From positions 1 to 64,000 of the forward strand of contig JARGOC010000017.1 of assembly GCA_029212365.1 (NCBI GenBank): a stretch of 64,000 bases of DNA, in the 5' to 3' direction. The notes below the pieces were generated by a model. It worked only from the letters and a program-made list of their open reading frames with translations. It did no database searches and was not told where the DNA came from. The translations under genes and the position numbers were made by a program. This DNA comes from Roseovarius sp. GTDB lineage: Bacteria; Pseudomonadota; Alphaproteobacteria; Rhodobacterales; Rhodobacteraceae. The stretch's first letter is position 1. Each line of letters opens with the position of its first letter. Positions 11,022 to 19,308 of the stretch are shown here, one piece after another.

Positions 11022-11159
11022 CTATTCCATCAGATGATCGGTTTCGGCATAATCGCTCAAAAGCGCGGCAAAGTGAGGTTGTGCCAGATGAAAGACGCGC
11101 TCATTATGCCAAAGCGTGTCATCGGCAGCAAAGGCCACAGTGGTCAGTTCTTGCGTCAT
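11022..11159 (-). pseudogene. HAD-superfamily hydrolase remnant (first 45 codons)
   Basis: An ATG at 11159 opens a 45-codon frame that ends in TAG at 11022-11024. It begins MTQELTTVAFAADDTLWHNE and continues RVFHLAQPHFAALLSDYAET. This matches the N-terminus of HAD hydrolases, whose motif I reads DxDDTLW. Here the first Asp, the phosphoryl-accepting nucleophile, is Ala (GCT, one base from GAT). The remaining three quarters of a HAD protein are missing and the frame stops 5 bp from the end of mfd. I read it as the 5' stub of a deleted gene, convergent with mfd. That expression persists is possible but unsupported. Confidence 0.7.
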
Positions 11160-11241
11160 TTGCCCCTTTGGCGCGATGGCCCCTTTTCTAATGTGGTGCA
11201 AAGGTTATATAGACCCCTGACCAACCGTCCCGGTACCAGAT

Positions 11242-11580
11242 ATGATCCTAAACAATTTCATCATGGCAGGCCCAAACGACGATGACAACGACACCTCCGT
11301 TGTTGTCGAAACGCGGCCCAAGACCAAGCGGCCACCTTTGTACAAGGTGTTGCTGCTGAATGATGACTATACGCCGATGGAATTTGTCGAAGCGGTTTTG
11401 ATGCGATTTTTCCACATGGATTATGCGCAGGCAAATGTCATCATGCTGACGGTTCACAAAAAAGGCGTGGCCATTGTGGGCGTGTTCAGTCACGAGATTG
11501 CCGAAACGAAAGTCGCGCAAGTGATGGATTTTGCCCGCCAGCACCAGCATCCGCTGCAATGCACTTTGGAAAAAGAATAG
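11242..11580 (+). CDS. clpS: ATP-dependent Clp protease adaptor ClpS
   Basis: 112 residues from 11242, or 105 from the ATG at 11263 ([12 protein letters not shown]), which I find about equally likely. ClpS hands N-degron proteins to ClpAP. Present are an acidic unstructured N-terminal extension, the core [19 protein letters not shown] with the Asn-Asp pair of the N-degron pocket, the [18 protein letters not shown] helix, and [20 protein letters not shown] with the substrate-pocket region. clpA is not next to it here. Upstream is the HAD remnant, and downstream after 31 bp a methyltransferase on the same strand. Confidence 0.95.
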   Translation: MILNNFIMAGPNDDDNDTSVVVETRPKTKRPPLYKVLLLNDDYTPMEFVEAVLMRFFHMDYAQANVIMLTVHKKGVAIVGVFSHEIAETKVAQVMDFARQHQHPLQCTLEKE

Positions 11581-11611
11581 CATGCTGACGCGCATGACGG
11601 AAAAAACCTAA

Positions 11612-12598
11612 GTGTTGGGAATTCGCTTATCCCTGGCCATTGAAGGCGGGCAGCTCAGCTTGCCTGAAGAAGGCCGGATCGCTGTCTTTGCGCCGCGCGC
11701 TGGCGCAGACCTGAGCGCGCTTCCAAAAGACCGTGTCGAGGTGATCACCGGCTTCAAGCCCGATTTTGAGAGTTTTGAGGCGCAAGGCTTTGCCTGCGCT
11801 GTGGCCTCTGATGGGCGCTATGCCGCGTCGGTGATCTGCCTGCCGCGTGCCAAACCCCGCGCGCGCGCGCTGGTGGCTCAGGCCGTTGCTGTCAGCGATG
11901 GCGTGGTGGTCGTGGATGGGGCCAAAACCGACGGTGTTGAAAGTATCCTAAAGGAATGTCGCAAGTGGGTTGATGTTTCAGCCCCCATTTCAAAGGCGCA
12001 TGGGAAGATATTTTGGTTTAACCCAAAGCCCGCGTTTGATGACTGGACGGCACAACCCCAACAGATCGAAGGCGGATACACCACGGCCCCTGGCGTGTTT
12101 TCCGCCGATGGCATTGATCCCGGATCGGCCATGCTGGCCCAGAACCTGCCGGACAAACTGGGGGCACAAGTGGCTGACCTCGGGGGCGGCTGGGGGTATC
12201 TGAGTGCCCGCGCATTGGAGCGGGACACGATTAAGACGCTGCATCTGGTGGAGGCAGACCATGCCGCTTGTGAGTGCGCCCGCCTGAACGCAGCTGATCC
12301 GCGGCTGAGCATCCATTGGGCGGATGCCACTGCTTGGGCTGCCCCTGCCAAACTGGACACGGTGATCATGAACCCGCCGTTTCATACGGATCGCGCCGCT
12401 GATCCTGATCTCGGCCGGGCCTTTGTGGTGGCGGCGGCGCGGATGCTGGCGCCGTCGGGGCATATGTGGATGGTCGCCAACCGCCATCTGCCCTATGAGG
12501 ACACGCTGAGCCAGCATTTTGCTGCCATTGAAGAGGTCGCAGGCACCACAAAGTTCAAAATTCTGCACGCAACACGCCCATCTCGCAAGGCGCGATGA
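11612..12598 (+). CDS. class I SAM methyltransferase, RsmC-like
   Basis: 328 residues from a GTG start; the exact start is uncertain because no clear ribosome-binding site is seen. The layout is that of RsmC/RlmG, with a degenerate N-terminal half and a catalytic C-terminal half. Motif I is VADLGGGWGYLSARAL near residue 195, and the N6/N2-type catalytic motif is VIMNPPFHTDR near residue 252. NPPF enzymes of this family methylate guanine in rRNA (G1207 of 16S in RsmC). The exact target here is inferred. It stands between clpS and an SDR gene on the same strand. Confidence 0.8.
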   Translation: MLGIRLSLAIEGGQLSLPEEGRIAVFAPRAGADLSALPKDRVEVITGFKPDFESFEAQGFACAVASDGRYAASVICLPRAKPRARALVAQAVAVSDGVVVVDGAKTDGVESILKECRKWVDVSAPISKAHGKIFWFNPKPAFDDWTAQPQQIEGGYTTAPGVFSADGIDPGSAMLAQNLPDKLGAQVADLGGGWGYLSARALERDTIKTLHLVEADHAACECARLNAADPRLSIHWADATAWAAPAKLDTVIMNPPFHTDRAADPDLGRAFVVAAARMLAPSGHMWMVANRHLPYEDTLSQHFAAIEEVAGTTKFKILHATRPSRKAR

Positions 12599-12644
12599 AT
12601 TGGCCTAAGCTGGCGTATGGAATCAGGGAAAGGGATGTCCCAAT

Positions 12645-13445
12645 ATGTCCAAATCTATATCTGGTAAGACTGCAATTATCACTGGCGGAGCCAATGGGAT
12701 TGGCCTGGCGATAGGGCGGCATTTTGCTGACCAGGGCGCCAATGTGATGTTCGCTGATATGGACGAAGAGCAGCTAACCAAAGAGTTTGGCGAAACCAAC
12801 GAAGGTGACCCGATCCGCTATTTTGCGGGTGATCTGCGCGAAAAACTGACCATTGCCAACCTGCTGTCTGCCACGATTGATGCCTTTGATCAGGTGGATA
12901 TACTGGTCAACGCCGCGCGGCAAGTGATGCCATCTGACCCGCTGAACCCCGATGATGATGCGGTCACGACACTGATCAATCAAAACCTGATGCCTGCATT
13001 GCGATTAAGCCAATTGGTGGCCAAACGCATGATCAAACAAGCCCAAACCCGCGAAGACGGCATGGCAGGGTCGATCGTGAACCTGTCTTCGGTCGCCTCA
13101 CAATTATGCCATCCTGAATTGATGGCCTTTTCCATAGCCTCTGCGGCACTGGACCAAATGACACGGTCGCTGGCGGTGGCACTGGCATCTGACAAAATCC
13201 GGGTGAACGCGGTGGCATTTGGGTCGGTCATGTCGGCCTCATTAAAAGGCGCATTGAAAGAACACGGTGATTACCGCGCTGAGATTGAGGCGCACACACC
13301 GCTGGGCCGCATTGCGTCGTCCTCGGAACTGGCAGAAGCGGCGCAGTTTTTGGCCAGCGATGCGTCAGGGTTTATGACCGGACAAATCATGACCATTGAT
13401 GGCGGGCGCAGCTTGTTGGACCCGGTCAACGTGCCTGCACATTGA
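12645..13445 (+). CDS. SDR-family protein lacking the Tyr-x3-Lys catalytic pair
   Basis: 266 residues. The Rossmann part is intact: TGGANGIG at residues 13-20 binds the dinucleotide, DILVNA stands at 85-90, and SIVNLSS (143-149) holds the catalytic-serine region. Where classical short-chain dehydrogenases have Tyr-x3-Lys, the sequence reads FSIAS (Phe162 ... Ser166), so both the proton-donating Tyr and the Lys are gone. The C-terminal substrate loop and DGG near the end are normal. It may be a binding or regulatory protein or use another chemistry. It ends 9 bp before hemF, so the two are probably one transcript, and a link to heme synthesis is a guess from position. Confidence 0.85.
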   Translation: MSKSISGKTAIITGGANGIGLAIGRHFADQGANVMFADMDEEQLTKEFGETNEGDPIRYFAGDLREKLTIANLLSATIDAFDQVDILVNAARQVMPSDPLNPDDDAVTTLINQNLMPALRLSQLVAKRMIKQAQTREDGMAGSIVNLSSVASQLCHPELMAFSIASAALDQMTRSLAVALASDKIRVNAVAFGSVMSASLKGALKEHGDYRAEIEAHTPLGRIASSSELAEAAQFLASDASGFMTGQIMTIDGGRSLLDPVNVPAH

Positions 13446-13454
13446 GGGGTGGAG

Positions 13455-14333
13455 ATGAGCTCTGATTTCAAAGCAGAAAAGCGCCGCGCGGCGTCATGGT
13501 TCCGCATGTTGCGAGATCAGATTGTGACCGCCTTTGAGGAGTTGGAAACAGCCCATGATGGCGACGCCCCTCCAGGCCGCTTTGAGCTGCGCGAGACAAA
13601 ACGCGACAGTGCCGATGGTGCGGATGCGGGCGGCGGATTGATGAGCGTGATGCGCGCTGGCCGGGTGTTTGAGAAGGTGGGCGTCAACGTTTCGGAGGTG
13701 TACGGCGAACTGGGGGAAGCCGCGCAAAAGGCGATGGCGGCGCGCGGTGTTCCGGGGATGAAGGATGATCCACGGTTCTGGGCCTCGGGCATCAGCCTGG
13801 TGGCCCATATGCAAAACCCGCATGCACCGGCGGTTCACATGAACACCCGCATGTTCTGGACGCCGGGTGCGTGGTGGTTTGGTGGTGGGTCCGATCTGAA
13901 CCCATGTATCGAGTATGACGAAGACACAGCGCATTTCCATGGTGTCCAAAAGGCGCAGCTCAACCCGCATGGGGAAGGTTTATACACCGAGCTAAAGGCC
14001 TGGGCGGATGAGTATTTCTATGTTCCCCACCGGGGTCGCGCGCGTGGGGTTGGTGGCATTTTCATGGATGATCGCAACTCGGGCGACTGGGAGGCGGATT
14101 TTGCGTTGACCCAAGACATTGGCCGCGCATTTCTGCCGGCCTATCTGCCTTTGGTGCAAAAACGTATCGCGCAAAGCTGGTCTGATGCGGACAAGGATGT
14201 TCAGCTGATCCACCGCGGGCTTTATGCCGAATATAACCTGGTCTATGACCGGGGCACAAAGTTTGGTTTGGCCACAGGTCATGATGCCGATGCGGTGCTG
14301 ATGAGCCTGCCACCCATGGCAAAATGGGTTTAA
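13455..14333 (+). CDS. hemF: oxygen-dependent coproporphyrinogen III oxidase
   Basis: 292 residues from the ATG at 13455, with AGGGG five bases upstream; a GTG at 13449 is also in frame. HemF removes two carboxyl groups from coproporphyrinogen III with O2 to give protoporphyrinogen IX. Family marks are SLVAHMQNPHAPAVHMNTRMF, WWFGGGSDLNPCIEYDEDTAHFH with conserved His and Asp residues, YVPHRGRARGVGGIF and the C-terminal YNLVYDRGTKFGL. Length and motifs are normal. The gene overlaps the convergent acyltransferase by four bases at the 3' end. Confidence 0.97.
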   Translation: MSSDFKAEKRRAASWFRMLRDQIVTAFEELETAHDGDAPPGRFELRETKRDSADGADAGGGLMSVMRAGRVFEKVGVNVSEVYGELGEAAQKAMAARGVPGMKDDPRFWASGISLVAHMQNPHAPAVHMNTRMFWTPGAWWFGGGSDLNPCIEYDEDTAHFHGVQKAQLNPHGEGLYTELKAWADEYFYVPHRGRARGVGGIFMDDRNSGDWEADFALTQDIGRAFLPAYLPLVQKRIAQSWSDADKDVQLIHRGLYAEYNLVYDRGTKFGLATGHDADAVLMSLPPMAKWV

Positions 14334-15265
14334 TCCCGGTGCGTTAGCTGAGCCAATACCTGTGCACGTTTTTCGGCCAATGGCCCGGTGCCATCTTTCC
14401 AGCGGCGATGAATCCAGAACCATTGATCCATATGCTGGCGCACCTGAGCCTCAAGCCGGTTATTGAAATCCTGCGTCATTGTCACCGCATCGCTGGGGGG
14501 GATTTCATCTTCGACCAACACATGAAAGCTGTGCCCGTCGGGGTTGCGAATACCCCAAACCGGAATCAGCGTCGCGTTATATTTCAGGGCCATTTCTGCG
14601 GTCGCCAATGAGGTCAGCGCAGGCTGGCCAAAGAAGGTGAGCGGCACGCCGTCATGGGCGTTCAGATCGTTCAGGATGGCCACGACACCGCCGCCGCGCA
14701 GATGTTTGACCATCTGCATCATACCGCGCCGGCCTTGCTCAAACAGCGGTTCGCTCACCGATCGCATTGCCTGCATATAGTGTTTGTTGAAGGGCCTGTT
14801 GGTGAGCGGGCGGTAAAAGCCGCCCATGTGAAAACCCTGTTCGATCATCGCCACGCGCGCAGCATTGAAGTTGCCAAAATGGCCCGTGACAAAAACCACA
14901 GGTCGGCCAGCCGCGCGCGCGTCGCGCAGGGTCTCTAAACCGGGGCCTGAAATGGGAACACTGCGCGCCAGTTCTTTGAATTCACGAGAGTACATCTCCA
15001 TCATGCTGCGCCCCGCGTTGTCCGGAACAGAGCGGGTCAGGGCACGAACATCGGCGGCGGTCAGATCTGGGCACGCATGGGCCAGATTTTCCCGCACGCG
15101 GCGGCGATACCCGGCCAAGGGGGCCAGCACGCGTGCCGTAAGCCAACCGGCAACCGGGACGCGCCAGCGATACGGCAGCACACGGGCAATCACCAAAGGC
15201 GCATAAAGTGCAGCCCCGATCAGACGTTCGGAGATTGGGATATTTTCGTTGGGTTGATCGGTCAT
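14330..15265 (-). CDS. lysophospholipid/lipid A acyltransferase (LpxL/HtrB family)
   Basis: 311 residues from the ATG at 15265 (MTDQPNENIPISERLIG). It belongs to the inner-membrane acyltransferases that add a secondary acyl chain to lipid A. The signature is the HX4D/E-like VVFVTGHFGNFNAARVAM near residue 125, preceded by one hydrophobic N-terminal anchor (residues 17-35). A second conserved block reads VVAILNDLNAHDGVPLTFFGQPA, and the WFWIHRRWK close to the C-terminus is typical of LpxL/LpxM. Which chain position it serves cannot be told. It converges on hemF with a four-base overlap. Confidence 0.88.
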   Translation of the reverse strand: MTDQPNENIPISERLIGAALYAPLVIARVLPYRWRVPVAGWLTARVLAPLAGYRRRVRENLAHACPDLTAADVRALTRSVPDNAGRSMMEMYSREFKELARSVPISGPGLETLRDARAAGRPVVFVTGHFGNFNAARVAMIEQGFHMGGFYRPLTNRPFNKHYMQAMRSVSEPLFEQGRRGMMQMVKHLRGGGVVAILNDLNAHDGVPLTFFGQPALTSLATAEMALKYNATLIPVWGIRNPDGHSFHVLVEDEIPPSDAVTMTQDFNNRLEAQVRQHMDQWFWIHRRWKDGTGPLAEKRAQVLAQLTHRD

Positions 15266-15331
15266 GCGGTGGCGCGTTTCATATCGTTGAGGGGTTTGCA
15301 ATACGCGGGGCGCGTGCCCATCACAAGCCTG

Positions 15332-15973
15332 TTAGGGCTGGCGTGGCAAGCCGACACCGATCATCGAATCGCGCGTCACCAGTTTGGCCAGTTCGTCCTG
15401 TGACAAATCATCCGTACCAGCCGGGCGCGCAGGCAACACGATATAGCGCATGTCAGCAGTGCTGTCGTGGACACGCAGCGTTGTGGTGTCGGGCAGGTTG
15501 AGGCCGAATTCACGCAACACCGCGCGCGGTTCAGACACAGCACGCGAACGATACGCGCGGGTTTTGTACCAATCAGGCGGCAGTCCAAGCAGATTACGCG
15601 GATAGCAACTGCACAAAGTACACACGATAAGATTATGAATTGTATCGGTATTTTCAACGGCAATCAAATGCATTGGGCCGATGTCAAACCCCATGTCACG
15701 GCTGGCAGTCGAGGCATCGGCCAAAAGCTGTGCTTTGAAATCCGGGTCAACCCAGGCGCGCGCGACAACTGAGGCGCCCTGCGACGGGTTACGCGCATCC
15801 ATCGCGTCAATCTGGGCGGTGATCTCAGCTTGGGTTAAATGGCCCTTTTCCACCAGAATTTCGCGCAGGGCGATTTCCATGGTTTGCCAATAGCTGAGTG
15901 GCTCGTCATTGTCGGCACGAAACGGATGGCCTGAGGGGCTGAGATTGTCATGATCATGATGGTCGTGGGGCAT
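15332..15973 (-). CDS. nthA: nitrile hydratase alpha subunit, cobalt type
   Basis: 213 residues from the ATG at 15973 (MPHDHHDHDN, a His/Asp-rich start). It is the metal-bearing subunit that turns nitriles into amides. The metal site VCTLCSC is at residues 117-123. Cys118, Cys121, Ser122 and Cys123 are ligands, and Thr after the first Cys is the mark of the non-corrin cobalt class (iron enzymes have Ser). YPRNLLGLPPDWYK follows as in the family. It is the last gene of a three-gene operon whose first two genes are the halves of a split beta subunit. No cobalt-insertion activator gene is seen nearby. Thiocyanate hydrolase gamma subunit is the nearest alternative. Confidence 0.92.
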   Translation of the reverse strand: MPHDHHDHDNLSPSGHPFRADNDEPLSYWQTMEIALREILVEKGHLTQAEITAQIDAMDARNPSQGASVVARAWVDPDFKAQLLADASTASRDMGFDIGPMHLIAVENTDTIHNLIVCTLCSCYPRNLLGLPPDWYKTRAYRSRAVSEPRAVLREFGLNLPDTTTLRVHDSTADMRYIVLPARPAGTDDLSQDELAKLVTRDSMIGVGLPRQP

Positions 15974-15977
15974 CTGT

Positions 15978-16241
15978 TCAGACCCTTTCCAGCCAATGGT
16001 CGTAAACTTCGGCATCAATGGTGTCGGCCGGGTTTTCGGCGTTATCCCCCCAGACTTCGGCCATGGTAAAGCGGACACGATACAGCGGTTTGGGATCACC
16101 CTTGTGATGATATGCCAGTTGTTCGGGGTTGGCGAAATGGCCCAAATCCCGCTCAATTACGCCGGTTTTGCCGCGCAGATAATACGGCGCACGTACATGA
16201 CCCGGTGGATAGATGGCTTTGATGCGCACATGCTCAGCCAT
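15978..16241 (-). CDS. nitrile hydratase beta subunit, C-terminal half (separate gene)
   Basis: 87 residues from the ATG at 16241 (MAEHVRIKAIYPPGHVRAP). The sequence YYLRGKTGVIERDLGHFANPE and LYRVRFTMAEVWG is the SH3-like barrel that forms the C-terminal domain of ordinary nitrile hydratase beta subunits. Here it is a gene of its own. Its start overlaps the end of the N-terminal-half gene by 8 bases, and its stop is 4 bases from the alpha-subunit start, so the three should be translated together. The same three-part arrangement is known from thiocyanate hydrolase (alpha, beta and gamma) and toyocamycin nitrile hydratase. Confidence 0.88.
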   Translation of the reverse strand: MAEHVRIKAIYPPGHVRAPYYLRGKTGVIERDLGHFANPEQLAYHHKGDPKPLYRVRFTMAEVWGDNAENPADTIDAEVYDHWLERV

Positions 16242-16572
16242 TGTTGGCCTCGCCATATGTGGGGCCGCGTGCCTGAACTTCGGCCATGCGGGTGCCCAGC
16301 TCTTCCAGGGTATAGAGCCCGGCTTCAATCAGGTTTTGATTGATCGAGGCGATCCAGCGTTCGTAATAGCTGTATTTTTCAAAGGTGTCCTCGCCCATAT
16401 CTTCAAGCGCGCGGCGCAGCCCGTCAACGCTGAGAAATCCCTTGTTGCCACATAAGACCATCAGCGCATCCACGCGTTTTTCCCATAGGGCAAAGTCGTG
16501 GCCCTCCATTGGAATGGGGCCTGCGGGCATACCGCCCATATCGTGCCATCGGCGTCCGTCTGTATCGCTCAT
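16234..16572 (-). CDS. nitrile hydratase beta subunit, N-terminal half (separate gene)
   Basis: 112 residues (MSDTDGRRWHDMGGMPAGPI). HDMGGMPAGPI near the start is the family's HDxGG opening, followed by a helical region (FALWEKRVDALMVLCG) and YYERWIASINQNLIEAGLYTLEELGTR. This is the N-terminal domain of a nitrile hydratase beta subunit, ending where the SH3-like domain would begin. The next gene supplies that domain, overlapping by 8 bases in a different frame. Because both pieces have their own starts and conserved ends, I read this as a true split and not a frameshift. Accessory proteins of Co-type enzymes share this fold and are the alternative name. Confidence 0.85.
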   Translation of the reverse strand: MSDTDGRRWHDMGGMPAGPIPMEGHDFALWEKRVDALMVLCGNKGFLSVDGLRRALEDMGEDTFEKYSYYERWIASINQNLIEAGLYTLEELGTRMAEVQARGPTYGEANNG

Positions 16573-16628
16573 GATCTGAACCTAGGCGGGGCGCTATCGT
16601 CTGTCCAGCCCGAGGAATGTCTTGGTGC

Positions 16629-17717
16629 TTATTCGTCGCCAGACTCTTCGGGGATCAGCAGGGTAATGTCTCCACTGGCCTCTAGCGTGCGGATGCCGTT
16701 GATAACGGCCGTCATGGCCTCTTCGCCATCCTGCGTTTTGATTTGGCCCATTTCACTCATTTCCTCGCGCAAACCATCGGCCATGCGAGTGGATAGGTTT
16801 GAGAGCACGAATTCTGAGGCGGCCGCCAATTCATCGCCGGCATCACTGGCCGCCTTTAGGGCCGTGGCCAAAACACTTTGGTCCACTTCACGAATGGCCT
16901 TGGGAATATCCAGCGCATTGAGGCGTTCGGGAATATTGATGAAGGTGAAAATGGCGCGCCGCACCAGTTTGGCGAATTCTTCATCTGTTTCATCCAGCCC
17001 CACCAGCACATCATCACGGGTGATCGCAGGCGAGAAATTGAGGATGGCGCCGACACGTTCCACCGGGCCATCGGCAAAGGCGGTTTCGGGGCGGTCATGC
17101 AATTGCGCGGCCAGTGACAGCCCGATGCGATCAACTGCGTCAGGGGTCACCGATTCGGTACGCGACATTTCAAGAGCAATCTGGCGCGCGGCATGGCCGG
17201 GCAGGCGGCCCAGCAAATCCGCTGCACGCACCACCTCAAGTTTTGAGAGCATAACAGCAGCCACCTGGGTGCTTTCAGTTTCCAGGATTGGCAATAAGCG
17301 TTCAGGTTCCGCCGCGCAGACCTGACTCCAGGGATCACCAAATTGGCGCACACCGGCCTCTTTGCGCAGGCGGGCGGCGGTTTGTGGACTGATGCGCCCG
17401 TCCAGTGCTGATAGGGCACCTGATACGCCACGCGGAAAGACAAGGCCCATGGCCTCAATCTCATGGGCGAATTCGGCCACCACATCGGCCAAGGTTGAAC
17501 GATCAACATAGCGCATGGACCCCATCTGCGTGGTCAGGCGCGCTTGCAATGGTTCGGGCAGGTCCGTCAGGGGCACTTCAGCGCCTTCGTTCAGCAAAAA
17601 CCGCACGATTATGGCGGCTTTTTGCTGTCGGGTCAGGTGATCTGCACCTTTGCGCGCAGGCCTGTGACCGGGCATTTGAACAGGCTCAATTCGAGCCAAA
17701 GGAAGAGGGTCGGACAT
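16629..17717 (-). CDS. fliG: flagellar motor switch protein FliG, divergent
   Basis: 362 residues. FliG forms the rotor ring that meets the stator. N-terminal, middle and C-terminal domains can be traced: HLTRQQKAAIIVRFLL near residue 30; the middle-domain motif region ILETESTQVAAVML; and the torque domain LVRRAIFTFINIPERLNALDIPKAIREVD. Two departures stand out. The middle EHPQ motif is ESTQ (148-151), and the charged DDR patch of the torque helix is NALD. It stands alone, away from any flagellar cluster, between nitrile hydratase and purB; I recall a similar isolated fliG in other Rhodobacterales. Whether it still drives a motor is inferred. Confidence 0.85.
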   Translation of the reverse strand: MSDPLPLARIEPVQMPGHRPARKGADHLTRQQKAAIIVRFLLNEGAEVPLTDLPEPLQARLTTQMGSMRYVDRSTLADVVAEFAHEIEAMGLVFPRGVSGALSALDGRISPQTAARLRKEAGVRQFGDPWSQVCAAEPERLLPILETESTQVAAVMLSKLEVVRAADLLGRLPGHAARQIALEMSRTESVTPDAVDRIGLSLAAQLHDRPETAFADGPVERVGAILNFSPAITRDDVLVGLDETDEEFAKLVRRAIFTFINIPERLNALDIPKAIREVDQSVLATALKAASDAGDELAAASEFVLSNLSTRMADGLREEMSEMGQIKTQDGEEAMTAVINGIRTLEASGDITLLIPEESGDE

Positions 17718-17933
17718 CCGTGCGCCTTTGCTGTGGTTGTCACAGGTTAGGCACGCGGAATGAAGAAAAGTCTAAGGCCCAAAGCAATTTCCATCTATAC
17801 AGGCGAGGTATTGAGAAATTTTTATCTAATTCAAGCAGCTCAGGGGGAAGCTTGTCGCACGCCAGCGGCCCCTCACCTGAAAAACACAAAGGCGAGGGCG
17901 CTGGAGGCAGGACATATGGCCTGCCAGAAATTC

Positions 17934-19238
17934 CTAGTCTTTGAAGACCCGCGCAAAGATCGTATCGACATGTTTGGTGTGATAGCTCATGTCAAACTTC
18001 GCTTCGATCGCATCTGCCCCAAGGGCGGCGCATACATCCGGGTCCGACAGAAGTTCTTCTTTGAAATCAGTGCGATGTTCCCAGACCTTCAACGCGTTGC
18101 GTTGAACCATTGCATAGGCATCCTCGCGGCTGACACCCGCCTGCGTGAGCGCCAAAAGCACACGTTGGCTCATCACCAGGCCGGGGAATTTGTTCATGTT
18201 ATCCAGCATGTTGTCAGGGAAGATCAGCATTTTGTCGATCACACCAGTCAGACGGGCCAATGCGAAATCAAGCGTCACAGTGGCATCCGGGCCAATCATC
18301 CGCTCGACTGAGGAATGCGAAATATCACGCTCGTGCCACAGCGCGACATTTTCCATCGCAGGCACCACGGCCATACGCACCAGACGGGCCAGCCCAGTCA
18401 GGTTTTCGGTCAGCACCGGGTTCTTCTTGTGCGGCATGGCCGACGAGCCTTTTTGACCCATCGAGAAAAACTCGGCCCCCTCCAGCACCTCGGTGCGTTG
18501 CATGTGGCGGATCTCTATGGCGACGTTTTCAACCGACGACGCAATGACACCCAAGGTGGCAAAGAATGCGGCGTGGCGATCACGCGGGATGACTTGGGTT
18601 GAAATCGGCTCGGGTGTCAGGCCCAGTTGGGCGCAAACGTGATCTTCGACCGCAGGATCGACATTGGCAAATGTTCCAACCGCACCCGAGATTGCACCGG
18701 TGGCGATTTCTTCGCGCGCCGTGCGCAGGCGCGTCAGGTTGCGGTCCATTTCAGCGTAGAACCGCGCAAAGGTCAGCCCCATGGTGGTGGGTTCTGCATG
18801 GATGCCGTGGCTGCGGCCCACACGCAGGGTGTCTTTGTGCTCCAACGCGCGGCGTTTCAGGGCTGCCAGCAGAGCTTGCAAATCGTCAATCAGGATGTCC
18901 GCCGCGCGGGTCAGTTGCACGTTAAAACAGGTGTCCAGCACATCGGAAGAGGTCATGCCCTGATGAACAAAACGCGCTTCGTCACTGCCCACATGTTCGG
19001 CCAGATGGGTGAGAAAGGCGATGACGTCATGTTTGGTGACGGCCTCGATCTCGTCAATGCGCGCCACGTCAAATTCAACGTCTTTGGCCTTCCAGACGGC
19101 CTCGGCGTTTTCACGCGGGATTACGCCCAGATCGGCCATCGCATCACAGGCGTGGGCTTCGATCTCGTACCAGATGCGGAATTTGGTGGCGGGCTCCCAG
19201 ATGGCAACCATTTCGGGGCGGGAATAACGGGGAATCAT
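17934..19238 (-). CDS. purB: adenylosuccinate lyase
   Basis: 434 residues from the ATG at 19238 (MIPRYSRPEMVAIWEP). It releases fumarate from SAICAR and from adenylosuccinate in purine synthesis. The fumarase/aspartase signature is present as GSSAMPHKKNP, with the flexible-loop catalytic serine. FVHQGMTSSDVLDT and RVGRSHGIHAEPTTMGL carry the conserved TS-D and catalytic His regions. Length is normal. About 215 bp without a gene separate it from fliG on the same strand; I see no clear element there. Confidence 0.97.
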   Translation of the reverse strand: MIPRYSRPEMVAIWEPATKFRIWYEIEAHACDAMADLGVIPRENAEAVWKAKDVEFDVARIDEIEAVTKHDVIAFLTHLAEHVGSDEARFVHQGMTSSDVLDTCFNVQLTRAADILIDDLQALLAALKRRALEHKDTLRVGRSHGIHAEPTTMGLTFARFYAEMDRNLTRLRTAREEIATGAISGAVGTFANVDPAVEDHVCAQLGLTPEPISTQVIPRDRHAAFFATLGVIASSVENVAIEIRHMQRTEVLEGAEFFSMGQKGSSAMPHKKNPVLTENLTGLARLVRMAVVPAMENVALWHERDISHSSVERMIGPDATVTLDFALARLTGVIDKMLIFPDNMLDNMNKFPGLVMSQRVLLALTQAGVSREDAYAMVQRNALKVWEHRTDFKEELLSDPDVCAALGADAIEAKFDMSYHTKHVDTIFARVFKD

Positions 19239-19308
19239 GTGACGAGCCTTTGGTTTATCGCTATGTGTTGGCGCGGGTTTAACCGGGCAGGCAGGAAGCG
19301 GCAAGGCA

